From Anthoceros angustus (Eukaryota > Streptophyta > Anthocerotopsida > Anthocerotales > Anthocerotaceae), in the NCBI GenBank assembly GCA_010909165.1, contig MU008203.1, positions 372,001-436,000 on the forward strand: DNA of 64,000 nt, in the 5' to 3' direction. A model generated the notes under the pieces. It was not told where the DNA came from, searched no databases, and worked only from the letters and a program-made list of their open reading frames with translations. A program made the position numbers and the translations under genes. This document shows, one piece after another, positions 47,060 through 57,499 of this stretch; positions within the stretch are counted from its first letter, which is position 1, and each line of letters starts with the position of its first letter.

Positions 47060-48160
47060 ACCAAGTTGTATTGACCACGGATGCGAAAGAAAAAAAAACG
47101 AAGGAAGCATTATTTAAATTATTGTTAATAAAGTAAAAGAAAATAATAAAGGAAGTATTATTTAAATGATTGTTAATAAAGTACATGAGTGCCAAGTACC
47201 TAAGTGAAGGAAGCCTGAGAAAGAAATAATGATTTATATTTCTCTTACGATAAAGGATGAGTACGAACTACCCTTCTTGAAAAACAAAATAACGCTATCT
47301 AATATCACATTAACTAGTTATTGATTATTAATATGAGTTTATATCACAAGATACTAAAGTAATGATTCTATTATTAACTGACTCTAACTAATACTAAAAA
47401 TATAAGAAGAACTATATAATAATTATGAGAAAAAATAAAAACAAGGAAGATATTTAAATAATGAAAAAATAAACCATGAAAAACATGAGCTACACCTCAC
47501 ACTCTTAAAATAACTTGAATAACTATCATTGGGCTAGACCACTATTTATTTCAAAGAGTTAGGTAAGGATTAACAGTCACTTGTTAATAGACTTCTTCCT
47601 TGAATGCTTGCCACAAATTAAAAATTGACTGTAGAATTATCGAATTCTATCAAAAATAGAGAACATAAAGAAGTGATAAAAAAAGGTTCTATACATAAAG
47701 ATTATCTTCTCCTTTTTCGTTGTCCAATAACAAAAGAGCCCTTGGTCAACAAGTTTGATCTGCATCCAAGTGACTATCAATCGGGACATGGAGATACGGT
47801 GATCGAATCCCCTATCTACCTAATGTACCAATATGTACCATAAGACAAACCCTAATGAACCCAAATGTATTAAAAGATAAACCCTAATGAAGATAACTAT
47901 TGAACCCTAATGAACCTAATGCACTTAATGAACCCTAACTAGCAAAAAAATAACTTTTAACTTTCTTACTGTTTTTATATTTTCGGCATATTAGTCGCAA
48001 TTGCCCTGCTAAGCTGCCAGACACACATAGAAGCAGCCATGTTTCGATTCGATTAGTCAAATCGATTGTAGAAGCAGTTATGTTTCCATTTGATTAGTCG
48101 AGTAACGGCACTAGTGAAACAAGGTAGAAAGGTGAAAAGTTGAAAAAGGTAAAAAGCTAA
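47060..48160. other. AT-rich patch without recognised genes
   Basis: About 1.1 kb of strongly AT-rich sequence with short direct repeats, such as AAGGAAG.ATTATTTAAAT.ATTGTTAATAAAGTA twice at 47102-47182, and CCCTAATGAA several times at 47850-47935. A 72-codon frame at 47625-47843 has no recognisable relatives. Confidence 0.5.
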
Positions 48161-48164
48161 GTTA

Positions 48165-48654
48165 GTAGCTGCCCTGTTAAGAAGATGCATGTGTTGCATG
48201 CTTCATGCAATCTCTTGTTAGAGGAATTGCGACCACAAATGAAGAGCCTGAGAGGACTCTTAGTGATTAGTGGTGCAGAATCCCTAGATTTAACTTTGCC
48301 TAGTTAAGGTCGGTGGGATATATAAGGGCTAGAGCAAGGGCTTTGAGGAACAAGTTACAAGTGGGACTCACTCTTTGAGAGAGAGGCAAGCCTGTTGAGG
48401 CATGAGAGCTAGCTAGTGAGCTTGTCATGGAATCAAGGCGTGCTTGATTGGGCGTGGCATTCCATCGTTGTATTCTTGTAATAAAGAGCACCTCGAGGAG
48501 GTCGTCGATGACGGCGGGCTACTTGGAGCCTAGTCGTGTGTGAGGTTGAGGCGTTGAGAATCGTGCAAGTCTCTTGTGGAGTGAATTGAGGTCCTAGACC
48601 GGCTGGGAAGCCGGCCTTGGCGCTTCCTTCTTGTGAGGAGGGGTGTTACTTGAG
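48165..48654 (+). repeat. LTR family E
   Basis: Probable start TGTTAAGAAGATGCATG near 48165. TATA GGATATATAAGGGC is at 48316-48329 and polyadenylation-like GTAATAAAGAGC at 48478-48489. The LTR ends just before the primer-binding site at 48655. It is the only LTR here with all expected signals in order. Confidence 0.65.
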
Positions 48655-48672
48655 TGGTATCGGGCGTAGTCC
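48655..48672 (+). other. Retroelement primer-binding site
   Basis: TGGTATCGGGCGTAG directly after the LTR resembles the plant TGGTATCAGAGC site complementary to initiator tRNA-Met, with differences in the middle. Confidence 0.6.
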
Positions 48673-48702
48673 ATTCCTCCGAGTGACTAGAGAGTGCACA
48701 AG

Positions 48703-48905
48703 ATGGTCAATGAGAAGCGTGGAGAGGCTGAAGAAGCGGCGGTCTCACGATCATCCGCCTCAACCGATTCATCATCGTCGGAACAAGAGGAAGTGAGGCG
48801 CCGAGAGCACTGAGCCCATCGAGAGAAGTCGGAGGGAAGAAGCGGATGGTGGAAGTACTTTATCAAGTTCTTCCGGTGTCTTGACGATGTAATGACTTCA
48901 AGGAA
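48703..48905 (+). pseudogene. gag N-terminus of family E, truncated
   Basis: ATG at 48703 opens 36 codons (MVNEKRGEAEEAAVSRSS, then a Ser-rich and Glu/Arg stretch) to a TGA at 48811. Sequence continues in other frames until LTR family B interrupts at about 48905. It is a 5' fragment of an otherwise absent element. Confidence 0.45.
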
Positions 48906-49400
48906 GACAAAGAAGGCAGCCCGAAAGGCGGTGGTGTGAGACCTCGCCAGTAGGCTGCCACACCATGCCTAGGTTCGGAAGAAGCACTACCACGGTGGTG
49001 GCGGAGTACTGAGGGGGTAGGCTGACGAGATCTCGGCCGAAAGGGGAATTAGAATAGGGGAATATCCACTATATATGCCCACCAATAGGGAATAAATATA
49101 TAGAGTAATTAGAAAGCGATTAATTAGGGATAGCGGGCAGGATAGGAAAGTAGGCGTTTAGATAGGATTAGGTAATTTAGAATGATGAACCAAATCTAAG
49201 GGGAAGCCTGTGGCAATCATCCAAGGAAGGCAAAGTGCGCTTGGGCAACACCAACTTTCTCTCCAGGGTGTGATCTTCCTTAGCGATGAAGGCGGAGCGT
49301 AAGAGGAAGGAGAAGAAGAAGGAAAGGGAGGCTACCGCCATACCGCCGCGACTTGCGTAACAAGGGGAGGCATGGGCCCAGAGAGGAAACCTAGCTAGGG
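48905..49400 (+). repeat. LTR family B, copy 4
   Basis: Nearly identical to copy 3 over its first 230 bp, then extends further (ATAGCGGGCAGG onward) to a region matching 22330-22560 of copy 1. It is followed by a gag-like ORF at 49774. Confidence 0.8.
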
Positions 49401-49773
49401 CGCAGGAAGAAAAGGAGGCAAGCACCAGGCCTAGAACACCGAGGAGCTTCTGACCTGAGGTGGCGAGGAGCACGTTCAAATCGAAGCGGAGGCGAGCGGA
49501 GGTGCCAAGTCGGGCGCATGTGACCTCGCGATTGTGGAAGGAAGGGCGCCGAGGAACATCATGCACCTCGGGCCCGACACCACATCCCTTGAGGAAGAAC
49601 CACAAAGAGGAGGTTGGCAGCAGCTGGAGAACTCAAGCCAGGGCTAACGTGTGTTGCAGGGTGAGTGTTGTTGCCACAACAAGGAAGGGGTGCGTTTAGG
49701 TGTGGAATTTTGAAGCTCTCAAATTGGAGAGTAATTCCCTTCCTTTGAAGCACTTGGAGAAGGGAAAGGCGCC

Positions 49774-50082
49774 ATGCCTCGAGCAGGGAAAGGCAAGGGG
49801 AAGGAACCGCCTGCCAAGGGCTCCTCCTCGCGAGGAGGGAAAGGAAAGAAGGCAGCAGCGGAGGCTGCGCCGCCAGGAGGGGGTGAGGTCGAGATGCCCC
49901 AATTTACATGCTTTGCAGGGCAGCTCAACCCCAGGGATTTGGTCGATTTTCGGCAGTGGGCAGAAGAAGACAACATCCAATTGGGATGGGTGTATGGCCG
50001 CCAATGGGCCTACACCAATTTGGAATTGATTGAGGAGTGCTACATCAATCTCCACCAACACGATAAATTTGCAAGGGGGTGA
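49774..50082 (+). CDS. Basic gag-like ORF of family B
   Basis: 102 codons from ATG 49774. A Lys/Gly/Ala-rich N terminus (MPRAGKGKGKEPPAKGSSS) is followed by a folded-looking part with MPQFTCFAGQLNPRDLVDF, QWAEEDNIQLGW and LIEECYINLHQ. The same segment occurs, frame-broken, at 22947-23200. The match stops at INLHQ, after which this copy meets unrelated sequence and ends, so it is a truncated gene. The family is not recognised; its place about 700 bp after an LTR suggests a capsid or nucleocapsid role. Confidence 0.5.
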   Translation: MPRAGKGKGKEPPAKGSSSRGGKGKKAAAEAAPPGGGEVEMPQFTCFAGQLNPRDLVDFRQWAEEDNIQLGWVYGRQWAYTNLELIEECYINLHQHDKFARG

Positions 50083-53015
50083 ATAAACAAACCCTCTTCG
50101 TTTGGGGTCGGACCCTCTTGCACGCATGCAGCCCCATTCTGAAACCGCCTTCTGACATTTTATTGAAAACAACGGGGAAATCCAGAAGTTCACACAATGG
50201 CACACGACATGCCATAAACATAGTTTTCACCATTGTTACATTGGTGGTGCCCGGCCATCCCAGTCCATTTCAACATCCAAGCCATGGACTTCAATGTCCC
50301 AACCACAGGGTGATTGTACAACAAAAACTTGATGCATCCTAAGTGGGACCTAAAGTTTCAACCTTCCTACCTATATAATCGAGAACTGGACTTCCACGCG
50401 ACTCATCCTACCGAACCGACATCGATCCATAACGACCGCGAGATTGCGCGTTCCATCTCTCCTCGCCGAAACTGCTGCTTTTCCGTGGCTCGCACTGCCT
50501 CTCATCACCCTTGACCCGCCCCCAAATAGTGCTGCTCCAAACAAGATTCAAAGTCCGCTGTCCCACGCCTAAAAGCTCCGGCTTGTTCTCATCATTCTTT
50601 TCCAGCGAGGGAACCACGAGCCTTTAAACCATCCTTCTCACCGATGCATACCATTCTCGCCCAAACCGGGAGGGGCCTCCCATGAGGCTCAAAGTGAGCT
50701 CTTCGCGCCCCGGGACCTCGTGCCCATGGATGCTATGGAATATAGTGACACCTCAAGTCCGCCTCTATGGCGACGGACGCCCACAAAGCAAGGCTAAAAT
50801 GGCGCTCCGCCCAAGAGCATGCATCAAGCACCCACCCTTCCTTCAAAATGTTTTTATGAGCTTCATCATAAGGCCCAGCCGCCTTGGTAACGTGCATACC
50901 ACCAGCTTGTCATTAGAGGTAAACCTGCCACCATGCTGTCATATGCTGCTATGACCGCCCTCCCATTGTTAAACATGCCATCCATGGCATTCTGCATCAT
51001 CGTGGCCCTATCCTTGAACACCCGTCTCACACCACCCCACCGTCACGACTCCACGGTTTCAAACCCTCCTTTGTCATTGCTCATGTTTGTCTTGTCCCAT
51101 ACAAATGACACCATACCTCCTTTCCCCGCACCACTTCCTCATAGACTCTCACCGTATGAGCTTCCTCCACACCATGCATAACGATAATCCGAACTCTTCG
51201 CATGTAGTTTTCTCCGGAAGCTCGAACATCAGATTCATACTTGTGATGTCCATCCTTTGTCCATAGATCCTATATCAAAACCTCGGGGACATCCATGATC
51301 ACTGTGGCATAGTTTCGTTCCTCTCAAATAACATATCCAGACATTTCGCCGACTTGCATCGAACTCGCTTATCCGGTTTTGGACATTGAATACTTAAAGC
51401 CCGCTTCCGCATCTTTGTCCGCCAAATCTCTTGCTCATTCTCAAGCCCCTTCCGTTGTTCACTCAATATAAAATGTTGGAAATCCTGGTAGTTTTGTGAG
51501 GTTGTCCACATCCTTCGCTTGCCGCCGAAACACAAAGGCATTAGAAACGAACGTCCCACGCGCTGGCGCGCTGCCGGCCTCCCACCCTTCCCAACAGCCC
51601 AAGGGAGTGGGGTTGAGGTGAGGACCGCCTATTCCAGAGTGGGAGGTGGTGGGAGGGCGCCTGCCGGCCGCGCCCCGCCTACCCCTCCCATTCATCCACA
51701 CATTTGCATACCAAGCAGTAGGAAAACAAACATAACAACCGAGACCACCGTATCTTTCCGAATTGAGTCTCGAAACCGAAAGCAAGCATTTCGTCAAGAG
51801 AGTGATGGATATTCTAGCCGGACTTCCTCGAACGATGAGCATCCCAAGTGTTTGGCCATGGCAACTTGGATGACGTGGAATTTCTTTCGCAAGGTAATGT
51901 CGTCATCCATCCCTTTCAAATCTATTAGGCCAGCCAAAACCTTCTCCGTAGCGGAAATGAGAATCTGCTGCCCACAATCACCCGCTGGAATACCTTGAAA
52001 CGACTTCCAGGGCTTCGCCAACATATCCTTCGGCTTTACATACGTTGCATCCACTTTCTTCGAATCTTCTGTCACCCACGCTTCCTTTTCCTTCTTGTTT
52101 GTGTGCCCATCACATTGCTCTTCTCGCCTCCGGGCAGTCACCTCCCACTTTGAAAATCTTGTCTATATTCTCCCACACTTTGCCCTCCTAACACGATAAT
52201 TTTTGAAGGGGGATATCGACTTCGCCGAGACAAGACCCCTTGTCACGAAGAACGCCTTTCCTAGAACAGCATATATGCCCTACTTTGATAATGCGCAAAC
52301 CCTTTCTGAGGTCATACCTTTGATAAAAATGCACTTTCAAGTCTACACCCGAGAACTGGAGCATAATAGGGTGTGGGCCCGTTTGCGTTTTAGTAGAATG
52401 CATAGAGGGCTGCCATTTTCATATGTTTATTACAACCGAAAACTTTTACTTTCAAGTGGTGGAACACAATGAAAACAATCCGGTACTAGCGGGAGTCTCA
52501 TTTCAGTGGTCGTGAGAATATTGCAACAAACAACTGCTAAAGGAGGAAGTGGTCATCAAGATCGACAATAGCCATTCAAGAGTGCGGCGGCGACTCATCC
52601 ATGCCTTGCGCAAACGAGTCAAGTACCACCGCCATATTCGAGGCGGTCCATATCCTCCGCCTCGTTGTCGCTCTCCATTGCTTGCTCGCCTTCAATAGTA
52701 TCATTCTTGGGCCAGTCGACGGTGTCGATCGCCACAGATCTAGGGTCCCGACCCTCATCCAAAAGGTCGCCAATCGTGGTCTTCAACCTTCCGCACTCAA
52801 TGCAACCACTTGGGCTTTAAGGCAATGCCAACGTCCTTAAAATGAACAAAGTTAGTTGCCCATGCGCCCATGCAAGCATCCTTAAAATCAACAAAATTGA
52901 ACTGGAGGAGGAGGCACGAGGTTTGAACACAAACCTATTCACTACACTTATTTCCCAAACACTAGACCAACATTCCATGGTTGAGTTACTCTTGAGGCGC
53001 TAAATATTTTTGAAG
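50083..53015. other. Unrecognised unique-looking block
   Basis: About 2.9 kb sharing no long repeat with the rest of the window. Candidate frames are 52141-51794 (-), hydrophilic with KEAWVTEDSKKVDATYV and a hydrophobic centre, and 52203-52472 (+). A short direct repeat, CACGATAAATTTGCAAGGGGG (near 50071) and CACGATAATTTTTGAAGGGGG (near 52192), brackets 2.1 kb. It may be a DNA transposon or virus-like relic, or a decayed gene; I cannot assign it. Confidence 0.3.
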
Positions 53016-53019
53016 ACAG

Positions 53020-53340
53020 CCTAGAGGAGGGCGGCCGGCGCCCATGGGGGCATGGGGGGGGGCGCCGGCCGGCGCCCAAGGGCGGCGTGGCGGGGCCGCC
53101 GGCCGCCAGCGGGCTAGGGAGGCGCCCGGCCGCCCATGGGCGGGGTGTGCTAGGGGAGGCGGCCGGGCCGGCCCATGGTGGTGTTAGGGGAGGCGCCGGC
53201 GCCGGCAGGGCGGTGGCGGTGCGGTTGGGGCGGGCGGCCGGCGCCCATGGCAGGGTGTGTTAGGGGCCCGCCCATGGTGGTGTGCTAGGGAGGCCCGCCC
53301 ATGAGCAGCATCGGGGAGGGCCCGGCCGCGCCTCCTTAGC
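53020..53340 (+). repeat. GC-rich minisatellite
   Basis: Reiterated GGCGGCCGGCGCCCATGG and GTGTGCTAGGGGAGG blocks of about 30-55 bp. It is rich in self-complementary GGCGCC, GCCGGC and CCATGG. A short related stretch in opposite orientation lies near 51655-51690. Confidence 0.8.
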
Positions 53341-55000
53341 ACCATCCTACGGTGCATGGGAAGCTAGGGGGACAAGAAGGAACGGGTATCCTATCACCGA
53401 TGGAAGGTGTGGCCCATTTGCAGAAGGGTTAAAAGATTTGCATCCATAGGTGACCGTGAAGAGTATAAGTGGTGGGAAGCCCGTGGACCGGAAGGAGATT
53501 GCTATTGTGGAGAATAACATTGGGCTAGTGCTACTTCCTTGGAAGTGGTTTTCACGCGGAAGTGGATCATACATGACCACTTCAAGTGCTTGGATGAAGC
53601 TTTGCTAGATGAGGCATTATTGAGGGACCTCCCACGGATGATATGTATTTGGGGCATATCAAAATGCGGGAAGGCAACAGGGAAATGGCACGGATGAATG
53701 GGGACATAACGGAACCGAGAGGATGTTTCGCAAAGGCTGCGGCAATACGGACATGCATAACAGGCCATTCGGATTGGGAGGTCATTGACGTGAAGCGCAC
53801 CACGACCTCACTTTCTTATCCACTAGTATCGGACCGAGCACATAGATGCGTATGAAGGAGATATGTGCAGAACATAGTCCGCCAGAGTGGTAACCCATCC
53901 GTCCAATGCCGAGGAAAAAGGGAATAAGATCCATTACCTAAAAACATACAGGAGGTATTTGTGAATGAAAGCCATCCTAGACATGGGTTTGTGTTGAACG
54001 ACGGAAACATCCGTATGCGGTGGACAAAAAGCGATAAGGGATAAGCTCGAAGTTGCGTGGCTTCATACAACTGCGAGTGAAAGTGTCGAAGATAGTGATG
54101 ACAATGGAGGAGAAGTCGACCAAGTGATGACGATGGATTGAACTCGGGATGAGTGAACAAATCTGCTTTTTCCCGGGTCCCGAGTTAATGTTGTAAGTCC
54201 GTCGATGTTTCGTGTTAGGAAATACCGTGGCTTTTGTGGTGTCATAACAAAACCACATTTCCATCCCAAAACCGAAGTTTACAATGTTTTGCGGCAGAAC
54301 GGCCTTCCTCACCGCTCCTACTTTGCATTATTTCCCTAGGTTCGAGTTTCATACCACCATTGGCCACAAACATTGCCGGATGGAAAGTAGTAATTTTTCT
54401 GGTGACACCTTTTTTCGAGTGCTTTCGAATGCCTTCAAACGCTGCTTTAGGGCCCATCAAAACCCCTTCGTAGATTATTTGGAAAACCCCTTCGAGATTA
54501 TTAACCCTTCAAAATTATCGTGTTTCCTACTGCCATGCATAAGATATGAGTCCTGTCCACCTTGTTTTGTTTGTATATCGCTGCTACGGGCCTCATCATC
54601 CTCAATAAGTCCCAGAACCTTGTACAAGTTGAATTTCCAAGTCATCGTCATTTGTACCCCTTCGCGTTTCGCAATCAACAGTTCATCCCTGAGGTACCTG
54701 ACTTGCTCTATAAAAGACATCTTCCTCCGCTTGTCCGACATAATGTTGTGATGGTAGGACTCTCATCTCCTGCAAAGTGAGGCCACAGTACACATGTGCC
54801 TCCACATATTGGAAGCTGCTTCCTGTGTGAGATGTTTGCTAAATGTTTCATGGTCGCATATGTGGTTCCCACCCAGACACCCATGACATATGCTAGGGCC
54901 GTTGCGGACTGTTGCTATGACAACAACCGACTCGGGAGCCTGTTGCTATGGTAGCAACCAAGTCGGAGTTATTTTCCGATAAATTCGGGAAACCTATTTG
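53341..55000. other. Unrecognised block, minus-strand frames
   Basis: Continues the unassigned region. Minus-strand frames at 54741-54475 (MSFIEQVRYLRDELLIAKRE), 54460-54242 and 54312-53977 could be parts of one decayed protein, but no domain is recognised. It ends with a small foldback near 54910-54972. Confidence 0.3.
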
Positions 55001-55566
55001 GGCGAAATCACGAAATACCCGAATGGGAAGTAGGGGAACATGGAGGTACTTGATCCATTGCCTTGGCACCGGATCCTACCTATGGGTTGGACTCTTATGG
55101 AGGAGACTTTCACCGACCCATCCAGGATTCAAGAGCTCACCGAGGAGGAGTACTGGCTATCTGCGAGCACACGAGAGGGAGGAGTCCAGAGGAGGTGGAG
55201 ATTTTGTGGGAGAGTTTGCCCAACCAGCCAAGAGGAGGAGAGCAAGAGAGAGCATGGGGATAGGAGGCCTAGGAGGCCTAGAGAGATAATAGGGGTAAGT
55301 GACCACAAATAGCTGAGGCCCATGTGCTATAGATAGATCAAATCTTATCTTCTCTTAGTGGGAATTAAGAGATAGGCCTCTAGGACTGTAGGCTAAGACC
55401 GATTGGTATTTTGGCAAGCGGCCAAGCTACTTTTGTGGGGTGATCTTGGGTATAAGAGGCCCTCTTGATGAAATGTAAGCAATGTTGGTTTAAGGTCTTG
55501 GTGTTTGGGGTGAGCACGGGGTTTGGGGGTACCTGATCCGGTCGTAAGTCTAGACACTTTCTTTGT
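55001..55566 (+). mobile_element. Retroelement fragment, unassigned family
   Basis: A frame at 55040-55300 (GWTLMEETFTDPSRIQELTEEEYWLS) looks capsid-like. It is followed by LTR-like sequence with GGGTATAAGAGGCCC near 55449. It ends at the single N at 55567. Confidence 0.35.
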
Positions 55567-55567
55567 N

Positions 55568-56441
55568 GAGGACCCACAGGAAGGCCAGGAGGATGGCGTT
55601 GTGGCCCGCCAACCAGCGTTCCGGGGAAAGGAGGGGTCCCGCCTCGCGGATCATCCGATTGGGTGCGCCGCGATTGTCAGGGCGGGAGATTGGACCACCA
55701 ATCCCAAGGCGGAACCCGGGACCTTCCCAGCCCCACCGCCGGCGAAGGAGATAGGAGGAAGGAAATAGGATGGTAGGCGGCCGATTAGGGCATACTGAGC
55801 TGGCCGTCAGCTCAGAATAGGGGGGTGTAATAAAGACGCCGACCTAGGCGTAGTATAAGAGGGCTGGGGCTGCCCTGAATAAATCATCTTTTCCTTGGTG
55901 TTGATGCCGCGTTCTTGCAGACCTTGTGTGTCTTCAGCGTGAGTCACGAGTCCGGCGAGCCGGACCGGAGGGATCGATCAGGGTCCTGGTGACGGACCTA
56001 ACGTGTTGTGGTGTGTGCAGGGAGTGGTGACTGGGGACCCGTGCTCGTCGAGCGCGGGCCGCGGACCGGGCGTGTGAGCCGGAGGGACTTGGGAGGCGTC
56101 TGGCGGGGCGGAGGCCCGGTGGAGCAGCGGAGGAGGTCGGGTGTAACCAGCGTCTTCCTTAAGGCCGATAAGTGTAGTGTGAGAGAGGAGTGGACGAGAG
56201 GTGTGAGGCGAGCGGGAGCGGAGCTGTGACAGGTCCTTAAGCGTTTGGCCATACCGGCTGTGCGGTGTGTTGCGAGTAGTTACGTGAACTAAGGGGTGTG
56301 CGTTAGGGCGAGGTGGGCGTAAAGTAAGGCGAAAACGCTGACGCGCAAGCGGAGTCTGTCATTCCCTTGGGAACGAACTCCTTCCTACAACGACACGGGA
56401 TTGTGCGCGCCCGGCTGGCCGTCAGCAAAAGTCGCGCCACA
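55568..56441 (+). repeat. LTR family A, copy 3 (plus)
   Basis: Collinear with copy 2: CGCGGATCATCCGATTGGG (55636), GTAATAAAG (55827), GTAGTATAAGAGGGC (55851), TTCAGCGTGAGTC, ACGACACGGGATTGTGCGCG and the terminus GTCGCGCCACA at 56441. The GTCCGG-rich upstream part is missing, so it is truncated at the N. Confidence 0.8.
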
Positions 56442-56799
56442 TATCCCGACACTGAATGAAAGCACATATCCATCTTCAATCTCAATAGCCTCTCCAGCGG
56501 TCTTCCGAGAATCTCCACCTACGGCGCCTCAATTGAATTCAGCTCTAGCTGTAGCTTGCCATACCGGTTCGCGCCGAGAGAATGACGCACTCAGTATGGG
56601 AGCTTGGAGAAGTTTGCTAGGGGCAGGGTGGGAATATCTGATCTATGCAATATGACGAGCAACTTGGAAAAGCAGGATGGCACGAAGTCAAGTATCGGAC
56701 TAAGAGTTGGACCCACTATATAATATATATATAGAGACTTTATGAAAAGAACGATATGGGAAATCCATCTACCCCGAGGCGAAAGGGAACAACCCCACG

Positions 56800-57482
56800 G
56801 GCACCGGTGTGCCTCACACTAATCTACCCTATAACCCCCAACCGCCCCAAGATGTCGTCCAAGATAGGAAGGGCCTACTTACCATTGGTGCCGCCGATGC
56901 CCCATCTCCAGGACACGTGATCGACCTAAAGATGGCGCTGGCTAACACCACCCTTTGCAGGGCGATGGAAACCCATTGCCTGAAATATGCCACGACACTG
57001 GAAAGGGGAAGGCCAACCCCGTCCCTCTCGTTGTGGTAGGCCCTTGCGCACTCCTTGATGAACTGATAAAAAAACTGTACCCAAGGCCCCATGGGTTTCA
57101 ATGGCAAAGGTATGAATGTGACCTTGCTGCATGGGCCTGTACTTGTAAATTTTCTTAGTTGCGCTCCCTTCCACCGCCCAACCTGGAGGGTTGATGATGA
57201 CATGGTTGCTAACAAAATCTTTGGTCGGGTCAGTGACAACCACGTCCGCAACTGAAACCTCGTCCCCCGCGTCAAGTAAAAGTCGGCTCTGATAGAGACG
57301 CCATTGAACAGAGTATACTGCTGCTCCTTAAAAGGGAAGAAACCGCTCTCCTTGGCCATCGAGAACATGACGTCTCGGATGGCGTCGTGTGTAGCAATTC
57401 GTTGTCCACCCATTGGACAATGCACTAAGTGGGTCCGGGGTTGTCGATGGAGGCCCTGCAGCAGCAGGCCGGAACAAAACAC
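56800..57482 (-). pseudogene. Possible LINE-type reverse transcriptase C-terminal remnant
   Basis: Minus-strand frames 57482-56829 and 57243-56926 together contain GGQRIATHDAIRDVMFSMAK, ESGFFPFKEQQYTL, then VVVTDPTKDFVSNHV and AIETHGALG, in two alternating frames. This order (THDxxRDV..A.EAGF..EQ, then D-V-V-x-DPT) is that of the C-terminal domain of some non-LTR elements. At least two frameshifts break it, and no RT core is present in the window. Confidence 0.45.
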
Positions 57483-57499
57483 TCTAGTGGACCAGACCC

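Noticed and set aside
47795-47820. GTGATCGAATCCC as the T-arm/B-box of a tRNA
   Set aside because: No matching acceptor, D-arm or anticodon stem could be folded around it.
47625-47843. AT-rich frame as an organelle DNA insertion
   Set aside because: No chloroplast or mitochondrial gene could be recognised. AT-richness alone is not evidence.
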